A stretch of DNA of 14,545 bases from CAZWXH01 sp964637725 (GCA_964637725.1 CAZWXH010000044.1:1-14545), one strand, 5' to 3'; counted from the stretch's first letter, positions 5,315 to 13,096 are shown. Translations and numbers: made by a program. Notes: generated by a model not told the origin, from the letters alone.

Positions 5315-7074
5315 CCTTCTTTATGTAAATTTTCAAATAACTCTAAAGCCGTCTTCTCTGGTAATAAAGATTGAAGTTCTTCAAGTGATGCTTCACTCAT
5401 CTTTTTTACACTTTTAAAATGATTTAAGAGCTGTTTTTTACGTTTAGGACCTATTCCCTCAACATCATCTAATACTGATGTAAACAATGATTTAGAACGA
5501 ACATTCTTATGAAAACTAATGGCATATCTATGAACTTCATCTTGCATTCTTGTTAATAAAAAGAAGAGTTCACTTTTAGGATGAATAGGAATTGGCGTTC
5601 CCTCTTCATCTAATAACATAGCCGTTGAATGTTTATCATCTTTTGCTAGTCCACAAATCTTAATATTCAAATTTAAAGAATCAATAATTTCTTTAGCGGC
5701 ACTTATTTGTCCTTTACCACCATCGACTAGAATCATATCAGGTGGTGTTAAATTTTCCATTAAAACACGATAATAACGACGATAGATAACTTCTCGCATA
5801 CTTCCATAGTCATCAGGACCTTCAATTGTTTTAATCTTATACTTACGATAATCTTTTTTAGAAGGAACACCGTCCTTAAAACAAACCATTCCTGCTACTG
5901 CATAGGCTCCTTGAATATTAGAGTTATCAAAAAGTTCGATTGTATGAGGAGTGTCAATATTTAATAACTTTCCTAATTGAACCATCGCCCCTACTGTTGC
6001 TTTTTCATTCTTTAAAATCAGTTCAAACTTTTTCTCTAAAGATTCCTTCGCATTTTGAATAGCCATTTGAACAAGTGAATATTTATTTCCTTTTTGCGGT
6101 TTTAAAACTTTACATTCTAATATATCAGCCAATAAAGTATCATCAACATCATTAGGAATTAATAATTCCTTAGGTTGCGTATTTTCTTGATAAAAGGAAA
6201 TAAGAAATTGTTCAAGTCCATCTTGCACTTCCCCTAAAATAGGAATAAGATTTAAATCTCTTGATAACAATTTACCATTACGCATAAAAAACAATTGAAT
6301 ACTCAAATAACCTTTATCGACATGATAACCTAAAATGTCTCTATCAACCCGATCATTAAACTGAACATGTTGTTTAGCAGTTACATAACGAATATTTTCA
6401 ATCAAGTCACGATATTCTTTAGCTTGTTCATAATTTTGTTGTTCACTAGATTCTATCATTTTTTTATTTAATTCATCGACCTTATCTTTAATATCACCAT
6501 TTAATAATCTAGAAATTTGTTTCTTTATATCAGTATAAAGTTCTTGATTAACTTCATGTATGCAAGGTGCTAAGCATTGTCCTAACGAATAATATAAACA
6601 TGGTTTCTTAGGGATGTGATTACATTTTCTTAAAGGATACAAACGATCTAATAATTTATAGGTTTGTCTTGCTGCTGTAGCATCGGGAAAAGGTCCAAAA
6701 TGTTTGGCATCTCTTTTTTTTGCATCTCGTACAATTTTAAGACGCGGATGTATTTCATTTGTCATTTGAATATATGGATAATATGTATTATCCATAAACA
6801 TAATATTGTATTTTGGAGTATAATCTTTAATTAAGTTGATTTCTAATAACAAAGCTTCTTTTTCACTATCAGTGACAATATATTCAAAATCTACAATTTC
6901 ACTCACTAACTTCGTTGTTTTATAATCATGAACTCCAACAAAATAAGAATGAACACGACTCTTTAGTTTCTTAGCTTTTCCAACATAGATAATTGTTCCA
7001 TCTTTATCTTTCATTAAATAACACCCTGGTGTTGGTGGTAATAAAGAAAGTTTATCTTTAATTAAATTATTCAT
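5311..7074 (-). CDS. uvrC: UvrABC excinuclease subunit C
   Basis: Dual-incision nuclease of nucleotide excision repair, 587 aa (normal length), recruited by UvrB at DNA lesions. The N-terminal GIY-YIG nuclease (about 12-92) shows PGCYLM, IIYVGKAKKLKSR with Arg40, and Glu78 for the 3' cut. Cysteines 151, 159, 167 and 171 (CNHIPKKPC, then QCLAPC) form the cluster reported to hold an iron-sulfur centre in E. coli UvrC. The UVR/UvrB-binding helix pair is about 200-235. The RNase H-like 5' nuclease (about 375-530) has Asp383 in LFDNSNIQG, Asp451 in LVDGGKGQ and His522. The C-terminal helix-hairpin-helix (DDVEGIGPKRKKQLL) is about 536-587. Its ATG overlaps the mutS2 stop as TAATG, and there is no Shine-Dalgarno sequence in front, so translation probably depends on coupling to mutS2. 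Confidence 0.98.
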   Translation of the reverse strand: MNNLIKDKLSLLPPTPGCYLMKDKDGTIIYVGKAKKLKSRVHSYFVGVHDYKTTKLVSEIVDFEYIVTDSEKEALLLEINLIKDYTPKYNIMFMDNTYYPYIQMTNEIHPRLKIVRDAKKRDAKHFGPFPDATAARQTYKLLDRLYPLRKCNHIPKKPCLYYSLGQCLAPCIHEVNQELYTDIKKQISRLLNGDIKDKVDELNKKMIESSEQQNYEQAKEYRDLIENIRYVTAKQHVQFNDRVDRDILGYHVDKGYLSIQLFFMRNGKLLSRDLNLIPILGEVQDGLEQFLISFYQENTQPKELLIPNDVDDTLLADILECKVLKPQKGNKYSLVQMAIQNAKESLEKKFELILKNEKATVGAMVQLGKLLNIDTPHTIELFDNSNIQGAYAVAGMVCFKDGVPSKKDYRKYKIKTIEGPDDYGSMREVIYRRYYRVLMENLTPPDMILVDGGKGQISAAKEIIDSLNLNIKICGLAKDDKHSTAMLLDEEGTPIPIHPKSELFFLLTRMQDEVHRYAISFHKNVRSKSLFTSVLDDVEGIGPKRKKQLLNHFKSVKKMSEASLEELQSLLPEKTALELFENLHKEG

Positions 7075-9383
7075 TATTCAAAATAAACAAGAGTTGCTCC
7101 TAAGCCACCTTCATTAGGCCCACCATCACGGTATGAAACAACATGTCTATTCCTTTCTAACATCTTCCTTATACCATTTCTAAGCACACCAGTTCCCATG
7201 CCATGGACGATTCTCACATGTGGATAACCCATAACAAGAGCATCATCTAAGAACTTATCAACAATACTCATCGCCTCTTCGAAACGTTTTCCAATGACAT
7301 TAACTTCATAAGAACCTGTCTTTTTAATTGTTGACTTTCTCATTGCTTCTTTCTTAACTTTCTTTACCTTTGTTTTTGGATGCATATACACAACATCATC
7401 CTCATGGAGTTTAATTGTTAGTCCAGAAACAGAAACATTTATCATATGATTATTTAGTATTTGAATAACATCACCCTCTTGATTCATCTTTGTAATTTTA
7501 ACATGATCTCCTATTTTTAAAATATGAGCTTGTTTAACCTGTTGACTTTCATCATTATAAGTCAAATTATCAAGCGTGTGCTTGGCATTAATAATTTCAT
7601 GTTGTTTTAAAGAAGATGCTTGTAACTGTTCTACAATGACATCAATTTCCTTCTTTGCATCTAATATTAATTGATTCGCATTATCCTTTGCTTCTTCAAT
7701 TAATTTCTCTTTTTCTTTTTCAACTTGATTTAACTGATGACGATATTGTTTCTCTAATTTCTGATTCTCATTTAATAAGCTTTGAAGCTCTTCTTCCTTA
7801 ATAGATAATTGTTCTTCTTTTTGTTGCAGTTCTTCCATTAATTTTTCATGTTCACTTAAACTGGCTTCTTTAATAGCGTTTGCTTGATCAATAATATTAT
7901 CATCCATACCTAAAAGTGATGCAATCTCAATCGCGTAAGACTTCCCAATACTATCTAACTTCAATTGATACGTTGGTCGCATTTTTTCTAAATCAAAAGA
8001 CACTGAAGCCATTAATATCTCTTCATGTTCTTTCGCAAAAGTTTTTAATTTTCCAAAATGTGTTGTCGCAAAAACAAAAGAACCAATTTCTAATAAACGA
8101 TTTAAAATAGCTTCTGCTAAGCTTTCACCTTCTTGAGGATCAGTTCCAGAACCAATTTCATCTAATATAATCAAACTCTTTGGTGTTGCTAAATCAAGAA
8201 TATGAATGATTTTTTTCATATGACTTGAAAAAGTTGAAAGTGATTGTTCAATTGATTGTTCATCACCGAGATCAACATAAATAGAATCAAACAAAGGAAC
8301 TATTGCTTCATGACAAGGAATTGGTAAACCACAAAGTGCCATTAAAGACAATAATCCTGTTGTCTTTAAAGTTACGGTTTTCCCCCCAGTATTACTTCCA
8401 CTAATCAATAACATACGATGATCTTCTAATACAATATTATTTGAAACAACCTTTTGAGGATCAATCAAAGGATGTCTTGCACCTTTAAATAATAATTGTG
8501 TACCCTCTTTTTTAATTGAAGGTATACAACAATCATGAATATGACCATAATACCCCTTCGCAAATATAAAATCTAACTCTTCTAATATTTCCAAATTGAA
8601 ATGAAAATGATAATAATGTGATTTTATTAATTGTGATAAAGCATATAAAATACGATTCACTTCTTCTCTTTCTTGAATCTGAAAATCACTTAATTGATTA
8701 TTCATATTTAAAATAGCTTCTGGTTCTACATATACTGTTTGACCTGTTGCACTATGACCATGAATCAAACCACCCAATTCATTTTTATGACCAACTTTTA
8801 CAGGCAATACCAAACGATCATTTTTAGTCGTGATATTATCAATTGATAACATATCTTTAGAATCCTTTAATAAAGATTCCATTTTATGACGGATATTGAT
8901 TTGAATCTGTGAGATATTTTTACGAATACTCTTTAAAGTTGAAGACGCATGATCTAAAACACTACCGTCAATGCCTATACATCTTTGAATTTCATCATAT
9001 AGATGTTGGTTATCAACTAAACCATTACTTAACTCTTTGAGATAATGAGTTTCGACTTCGGAAGATGACATATAACTTGATACACGATGTATACATTCTA
9101 AATGCGCAGCCACATTCATAAGTTCATCACCCATTAGAGTTCCATCTCGTTGCGCTTTTTCTACTATCATATGTATATCACTTAACCCACCTAAAGGCAT
9201 TTTTCCTTGTAATGAGATAAGTTTCATTGCTTCATTTACTTTTTCTAATGATTCAAATAATTCTTCTTCATCATTTTCAATAGCAAAAGAATCTACTTTA
9301 TTTTTACCTAAAGTAGATGCACAATAACTTTTAATTTGTTTTTGGATTTCATCCATTTCTAATATTTCAAATATTGTTTTCAT
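7074..9383 (-). CDS. mutS2: MutS2 family ATPase/endonuclease
   Basis: Branched-DNA and collided-ribosome acting MutS2, 769 aa, lacking the mismatch-recognition domain of MutS1. The core/lever region (1-300) includes HGHSATGQTVYVEP. The ABC-type ATPase has Walker A SGSNTGGKT (328-336; GPNTGGKT is usual), Walker B LIILDEIGSGTD (404-415) and the THFGKLK switch (441-447). A long Glu/Lys/Gln-rich coiled coil (about 505-600) and a KOW-like segment (about 620-660) follow. The C-terminal Smr domain is about 691-769, with HGMGTGVLR (727-735) and a GGLGATLV end. The Smr signature LDLRG reads VNVIG (694-698), so its Asp and Arg are absent, which questions nuclease activity. The start overlaps the cvpA stop as TAATG, with a GGTGA ribosome site. 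Confidence 0.98.
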   Translation of the reverse strand: MKTIFEILEMDEIQKQIKSYCASTLGKNKVDSFAIENDEEELFESLEKVNEAMKLISLQGKMPLGGLSDIHMIVEKAQRDGTLMGDELMNVAAHLECIHRVSSYMSSSEVETHYLKELSNGLVDNQHLYDEIQRCIGIDGSVLDHASSTLKSIRKNISQIQINIRHKMESLLKDSKDMLSIDNITTKNDRLVLPVKVGHKNELGGLIHGHSATGQTVYVEPEAILNMNNQLSDFQIQEREEVNRILYALSQLIKSHYYHFHFNLEILEELDFIFAKGYYGHIHDCCIPSIKKEGTQLLFKGARHPLIDPQKVVSNNIVLEDHRMLLISGSNTGGKTVTLKTTGLLSLMALCGLPIPCHEAIVPLFDSIYVDLGDEQSIEQSLSTFSSHMKKIIHILDLATPKSLIILDEIGSGTDPQEGESLAEAILNRLLEIGSFVFATTHFGKLKTFAKEHEEILMASVSFDLEKMRPTYQLKLDSIGKSYAIEIASLLGMDDNIIDQANAIKEASLSEHEKLMEELQQKEEQLSIKEEELQSLLNENQKLEKQYRHQLNQVEKEKEKLIEEAKDNANQLILDAKKEIDVIVEQLQASSLKQHEIINAKHTLDNLTYNDESQQVKQAHILKIGDHVKITKMNQEGDVIQILNNHMINVSVSGLTIKLHEDDVVYMHPKTKVKKVKKEAMRKSTIKKTGSYEVNVIGKRFEEAMSIVDKFLDDALVMGYPHVRIVHGMGTGVLRNGIRKMLERNRHVVSYRDGGPNEGGLGATLVYFE

Positions 9384-10174
9384 TATTCACCACTCACATT
9401 TATATGAGATAAGTATTTTTCTATCTCTGCATTATTATAGCCTGTTTGCGTTAATAAGTCTTGTATTTTGATTTTTTCTTCAGCAGAAACAGTAATATAA
9501 TCATTCTCTAGTTCTTTTAAAATATTATCCTTCAAGATAATTTGAATTTGTTCATTATCTAATAAGTTAAAACTATCAGCCATTAAAAGCATTTGTGTTA
9601 AACTTTGTAAAGAAAATGAATTGGTATCATCTTTTGTATTAAGATAAACCTCTTTTAAACCTATAACTGAAGAAGTAACACTTGGAACGATATCTACAAC
9701 ATGTTTTGCGACTAATGTTTCTTGTAACATTGTTGTACCATTTGATTGAAAAGGTATAAAGATAAAAACTAAAATAATATAAGAAAAAGCAATACCTTCA
9801 ATCAAACTTAAAATAACACCTAGTGTTTTATTTACAAATGCAGTGACTTTAAACTTATCCATTAATTTCTTTAAGATAGGTTTAATAAAAAGACCAATTA
9901 TTTTTTTAATTATAAAGAGTATTACAAATAATAAAATAAATACAACAAAGAAATTAATAGCAGTTCCTACTACCGTTGAAATAAGATCTTGCGTATTATA
10001 TTTATAAACAATCCAGATATTACTGATAGGTCCTGTTAATAAACATGTTAGAAAAATAACCAAAATCGTTGTAAGAACATCATATAATCTTGTAATAAAG
10101 CCTTTTTTATATCCGTAAAAAAGCATAAAAACCATAAAAACGACAAAAATAATATCTATTAGCAAAGAATTCAA
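9383..10174 (-). CDS. cvpA: CvpA family membrane protein
   Basis: Inner-membrane protein of 263 aa. The CvpA domain fills residues 1-150 with four predicted membrane helices: about 4-20, 33-50, 70-92 and 118-140. It includes the family N-terminus (MNSLLIDIIFVVFM with YGYKKGF) and the loop NKTLGVILSLIEGIAFSY. A hydrophilic helical tail (about 155-263) follows. CvpA proteins are linked to envelope integrity; the molecular role is unsettled. Translation starts at TTG (10172-10174): AGGAGG lies 7 bases upstream and no ATG fits. It is the first gene of cvpA-mutS2-uvrC-gerE, behind a consensus promoter, and ends in a TAATG overlap with mutS2. The cvpA-mutS2 pairing is standard in Bacilli, but polX, usually between them, is absent. 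Confidence 0.9.
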   Translation of the reverse strand: MNSLLIDIIFVVFMVFMLFYGYKKGFITRLYDVLTTILVIFLTCLLTGPISNIWIVYKYNTQDLISTVVGTAINFFVVFILLFVILFIIKKIIGLFIKPILKKLMDKFKVTAFVNKTLGVILSLIEGIAFSYIILVFIFIPFQSNGTTMLQETLVAKHVVDIVPSVTSSVIGLKEVYLNTKDDTNSFSLQSLTQMLLMADSFNLLDNEQIQIILKDNILKELENDYITVSAEEKIKIQDLLTQTGYNNAEIEKYLSHINVSGE

Positions 10175-10201
10175 AATAAAACCTCCTTATTAGCCTGAGA
10201 T

Positions 10202-10230
10202 ATTATAACATTTGAAAATTATTCTGTCAA
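10202..10230 (-). promoter_or_regulatory. consensus promoter of cvpA-mutS2-uvrC-gerE
   Basis: On the minus strand, TTGACA (10230-10225) and TATAAT (10207-10202) are spaced by exactly 17 bases, with TGT immediately before the -10. Both hexamers are perfect. The start would be near 10195, with AGGAGG downstream. Confidence 0.88.
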
Positions 10231-10253
10231 AATCGTGAGAAATATGTTAAAAT
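10224..10253 (+). promoter_or_regulatory. promoter of the RNase HIII-like gene
   Basis: CTGTCA (10224-10229) and TAAAAT (10248-10253) are spaced by 18 bases, with TGT before the -10 (extended -10). Its -35 occupies the same bases as the -35 of the divergent cvpA promoter, so the two probably compete for polymerase. Confidence 0.55.
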
Positions 10254-10271
10254 ATTCTAGAGGTGATTATC

Positions 10272-11177
10272 GTGGAGCCAATTATACTTAAGGTACAAAA
10301 AGAAACGTTGGAAAAAATGAAAAAATTTTATGATAGCCAAATGGTTCCAGTGGATGACACAAACCTTTTCTTTAAAGCACGTGCAATTGGTTGTGATATC
10401 GTTGCTCATGTTGATGGGACTGTTAGCTTTGATGGACAAAATGCTATTCAAGAAGCTAAACATTGGTCTAAAAAGATAGCAAAGGAACTTTCTGCTATCA
10501 CAAAGACAGCAAGTGATGTTTATCCTTACCATCATATTGGGACTGCTGAAACAGGTATATTAGACTATTTAGGTCCGATATGTGTAATATCATGTTTTGT
10601 TTCAAAAGAAGAAGTTGAGTTTATTAAAGAATTGAACATTGGTAATCTTGCTGATTTAACAAATCAAGAGATTATTGATTTTGCGAAAGCAATAAAAGAT
10701 AAATTAATATATAGTCTTTTAATTCTTGATAATTCACATTATAACAAAATGGTTGAAGAAGGCTTTAATCAAGCGAATATTAAAGCTAAACTTTATAATC
10801 AAGCAACTGTTAATGTTATGCAAAAAGTAAAACAAAATGTAAAAGCAAAAGTCATTAATCAATTTGTTTCTCCAAAGACTTATTTCAATTATTTGAAAAA
10901 TGAAGTCATTGTTGTCAAAGACTTGATGTTTGAAGTTGATGCTCAAGATAAATATATGGCTGTTTTAGCAGCTGAGATTTTATCAAGGTATGCATATCTT
11001 CAATATTACGCGAATATGACGAAGAGTTTAAAAATGAATTTATCACGAGGAACAAGTACTACTGTTGATGCTGTCGCAGCAAAGATTGCTAGCAAGTATG
11101 GTGAAAAGATGTTGTATAAAGTTGCAAAACTTAATTATGCAAATACAAAACGTGTCAAAGCACTTATAGAAGAATAA
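10272..11177 (+). CDS. RNase HIII homologue with degenerate active site
   Basis: A 301-aa protein with the full RNase HIII layout. The N-terminal TBP-like (DUF3378) domain (about 1-66) has ILKV, a TLEKMKKFY helix, FKARAIGCDIVAHVDGTVSFDGQNA and EAKHW. The RNase H-fold domain is about 84-301. Family landmarks persist: IGT..TG..DYLGP (89-102), NQF..P.TYFNYL (196-208), AVLAAEILSRYAYL (230-243) and KLNYANT near the end. Catalytic residues do not. The first DE is Ala92-Glu93, the DSK region reads NLA (125-127), the DQF aspartate is Asn196, and the KAE/KAD acidic position reads DAQ (223-225). It is probably not an RNase H; a nucleic-acid-binding role is inferred. The start is GTG at 10272, with AGGTGAT 4-5 bases upstream. 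The position opposite cvpA-mutS2 matches rnhC in Bacillus, where rnhC is codirectional. Confidence 0.88.
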   Translation: MEPIILKVQKETLEKMKKFYDSQMVPVDDTNLFFKARAIGCDIVAHVDGTVSFDGQNAIQEAKHWSKKIAKELSAITKTASDVYPYHHIGTAETGILDYLGPICVISCFVSKEEVEFIKELNIGNLADLTNQEIIDFAKAIKDKLIYSLLILDNSHYNKMVEEGFNQANIKAKLYNQATVNVMQKVKQNVKAKVINQFVSPKTYFNYLKNEVIVVKDLMFEVDAQDKYMAVLAAEILSRYAYLQYYANMTKSLKMNLSRGTSTTVDAVAAKIASKYGEKMLYKVAKLNYANTKRVKALIEE

Positions 11178-11210
11178 AGAAAACAGATGAAATGAATCAT
11201 CTGTTTTCTT
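11177..11210. terminator. bidirectional terminator
   Basis: A 14-bp perfect stem (11177-11190 with 11197-11210), loop AATGAA, has outer arms rich in A on the left and T on the right. It serves the RNase HIII-like gene on the plus strand and the dCMP deaminase gene on the minus strand and overlaps both stop codons. Confidence 0.9.
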
Positions 11211-11673
11211 ATTTGACGTCTATTTCAAATGGAGTGATTTTAGAATATTCAACTCCAGCAGCATTTAGCATACGCTTCGCTGCTTTATCACTAGGTGTAT
11301 CATTATACTTATCATCTTCATACACTATGCTTTTGATACCACTTTGTATAATGGCTTTGACACATTCATGACATGGAAATAATGAGACATAGATACGACA
11401 TCCGTCTAATTTTTGAGTACTATTTAAAATTGCATTGAGTTCAGCATGAACAACATAAGGATATTTCGTATCATACATTTCACCTTCACGATTAGCCCAT
11501 GGAAACTCTGTGTCTTCACAGCCCCACGGTAAGCCGTTATATCCTACCCCCACTATCTTATTGTCAGGAGTTACAATACAAGCTCCTACTTGAGTATTTG
11601 GGTCCTTAGAGCGATATGCTGATAATTTTGCAACACCCATAAAATATTGATTCCAATTAATCACTTTAGACAT
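11209..11673 (-). CDS. deoxycytidylate (dCMP) deaminase
   Basis: Zinc enzyme of 154 aa that deaminates dCMP to dUMP, feeding thymidylate synthesis in the cytoplasm. The zinc-binding and catalytic residues are His76 and Glu78 in VVHAELNAIL, and Cys101 and Cys104 in FPCHEC. Substrate motifs SKDPNTQVGACIV and VGVGYNGLPWGCED are intact, followed by PWANREGEMYDTKYPYV. From memory it resembles the eukaryotic DCTD form closely, sharing YFM.VA.LSA.RSKDPN.QVGACIV and DTKYPYV.HAELNAI, as well as the ComEB family. GGAG about 9 bases upstream lies in the last codons of rluD, and the gap to rluD is only 6 bases, so it is the third gene of lspA-rluD-deaminase. Confidence 0.95.
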   Translation of the reverse strand: MSKVINWNQYFMGVAKLSAYRSKDPNTQVGACIVTPDNKIVGVGYNGLPWGCEDTEFPWANREGEMYDTKYPYVVHAELNAILNSTQKLDGCRIYVSLFPCHECVKAIIQSGIKSIVYEDDKYNDTPSDKAAKRMLNAAGVEYSKITPFEIDVK

Positions 11674-11679
11674 AATATT

Positions 11680-12597
11680 TTACTCCATTTCTTTTCTTAA
11701 TTCTTCCAACTTTTCTTTAAAGAAATCTGGAAGTTCACTTTCAAAATACATTTCTTCATTTGTCTTAGGATGAATAAATCCTAAGATCTTAGCATGTAAA
11801 TATTGTCCATGTGTTGTATCATCTCTACGTAATCCATATTGCGGATCACCATATACAGGATAACCAATATATTGCATATGGACACGAATTTGATGTGTTC
11901 TTCCTGTTTCAAGACGACATTCTACTAAAGACATATCTTTGAATCTCTCAATCACTTTAAAATTCGTGATTGCTTCTCGAGAATTCTTTTGTGTACATGT
12001 CATTTTTTGTCTATCATTAACATCTCTTCCAATTGGTGCTTCAATTCTTCCAATTTCATGGGGAATTAAGCCATGGACTAAAGCATAATATTTTCTTATG
12101 ACAGTATGTTCTTGTAATTGTTCACTTAATGATTGATGAGCAATATCATTTTTTGCGACCATCAATAAACCACTTGTATCTTTATCTATACGATGAACAA
12201 TGCCTGGACGCATAACACCATTAATACCTGATAAGTCATGACAATGATATAACAAGGCATTAACTAGTGTCCCACTATATATTCCTACTGAAGGATGGAC
12301 AATCATTCCTGTTGGCTTATTGACTATAATAACATCAGCATCTTGATAGACGATGTCAATAGGAATATCCTCAGCTAAAATCTCAGTACTCTTTGGATCA
12401 GGAATATGAACATCAATCATATCATTTTCTTGAACCTTTTGACTTGATTTTACTATCTGCCCATTGACAGAAACATGTTGATCTTGAATCAACTGTTGAA
12501 CCTGACTACGAGAAAAATCTTGAAAATATTGAGATAATACTTTATCAATTCTCTGATTAGCCTCATCTACTTCAACTCTGATTTTGATATCTTCCAT
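11680..12597 (-). CDS. rluD: RluA/RluD-family 23S rRNA pseudouridine synthase
   Basis: RNA-modifying enzyme of 305 aa that isomerises uridines to pseudouridine in ribosomal RNA. The N-terminal S4 RNA-binding domain is about 12-70 (ANQRIDKVLSQYF, SRSQVQQLI, HVSVNG). The catalytic domain is about 82-295, with IVNKPTGMIVHPS, then HRIDKDTSGLLMVAK holding catalytic Asp138, then ETGRTHQIRVHM and GDPQYG. Target uridines cannot be read from sequence; in Firmicutes this lspA-linked member is YlyB/RluD. Its ATG lies 31 bases inside the 3' end of lspA, with GAGGAG 8 bases upstream, so the two are cotranscribed and probably coupled. Confidence 0.95.
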   Translation of the reverse strand: MEDIKIRVEVDEANQRIDKVLSQYFQDFSRSQVQQLIQDQHVSVNGQIVKSSQKVQENDMIDVHIPDPKSTEILAEDIPIDIVYQDADVIIVNKPTGMIVHPSVGIYSGTLVNALLYHCHDLSGINGVMRPGIVHRIDKDTSGLLMVAKNDIAHQSLSEQLQEHTVIRKYYALVHGLIPHEIGRIEAPIGRDVNDRQKMTCTQKNSREAITNFKVIERFKDMSLVECRLETGRTHQIRVHMQYIGYPVYGDPQYGLRRDDTTHGQYLHAKILGFIHPKTNEEMYFESELPDFFKEKLEELRKEME

Positions 12598-13079
12598 GTT
12601 TTATACTCCTCTATACATACCTCTAAAATAACCAATGCGACACCAACCGTAATTGCTATATCAGCAATATTAAAGATTGGAAAATCATAACCTAAAATAA
12701 TAAAATCAATAAAGTCTCTCACATGACCGAAAACAATTCTATCAATTAGATTTCCAATCATACCACTAAAAACCAAAACTAACCCAAAACGTGTTAATTT
12801 CTGATAAGCATGTGATTGGATAAAGAAATACACAATACCTATTGTCGCTATAATAGAAATAATAAAGAATAGATTCATAGCCCCTTGAAAAATACCCCAA
12901 GCAGCCCCTTGATTTTGAGCATATGTAAAATAGAAAAAGTTTTCTATAATTGTATACCCTTGTCCTAATTGTAGAGTACTATCAACAATTGTCTTTGTTA
13001 ATTGATCTCCCCCAACCACAACAATAAATGTTACAAGATACATTAATATAATCTTGTATGTTAATCCTAATTTTTTCAA
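12567..13079 (-). CDS. lspA: lipoprotein signal peptidase (signal peptidase II)
   Basis: Aspartyl protease of the cytoplasmic membrane that cleaves signal peptides from diacylglyceryl-prolipoproteins. About 170 aa with four membrane helices. Conserved boxes are GGDQLTK near residue 24, FFYFTYAQNQGAAWGIF, GNLIDR, HVRDFIDF with catalytic Asp122, and FNIADIAI with catalytic Asp140. The start is uncertain. GTG at 13088 and ATG at 13085 lie on or directly against the AGGTG ribosome site. TTG at 13079 has exactly the GGTGAT plus 4 bases spacing seen before ysnB, the VanY-like gene and rnhC-like, so I prefer it. It is first in lspA-rluD-deaminase; lspA-rluD is a common Firmicutes pairing. Confidence 0.95.
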   Translation of the reverse strand: MKKLGLTYKIILMYLVTFIVVVGGDQLTKTIVDSTLQLGQGYTIIENFFYFTYAQNQGAAWGIFQGAMNLFFIISIIATIGIVYFFIQSHAYQKLTRFGLVLVFSGMIGNLIDRIVFGHVRDFIDFIILGYDFPIFNIADIAITVGVALVILEVCIEEYKTWKISKSELK

Positions 13080-13096
13080 TTTCATCACCTTTTTCT

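Noticed and set aside
5305..5318. GGTTAACC palindrome at the uvrC stop as a terminator
   Set aside because: No loop is possible, and gerE follows with a good ribosome site; the real terminator is after gerE.
7916..8110. Open frame of 64 codons on the plus strand within mutS2
   Set aside because: Antisense to the conserved mutS2 ATPase region, with no ribosome site or family resemblance; a shadow frame.
10257..10535. Minus-strand frame of 92 codons opposite the RNase HIII-like gene
   Set aside because: Lies antisense to a conserved domain and shows low-complexity Phe/Cys/His-rich composition; no ribosome site.
10734..10946. Minus-strand frame of 70 codons opposite the RNase HIII-like gene
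   Set aside because: Same reasons: antisense shadow of a conserved gene.
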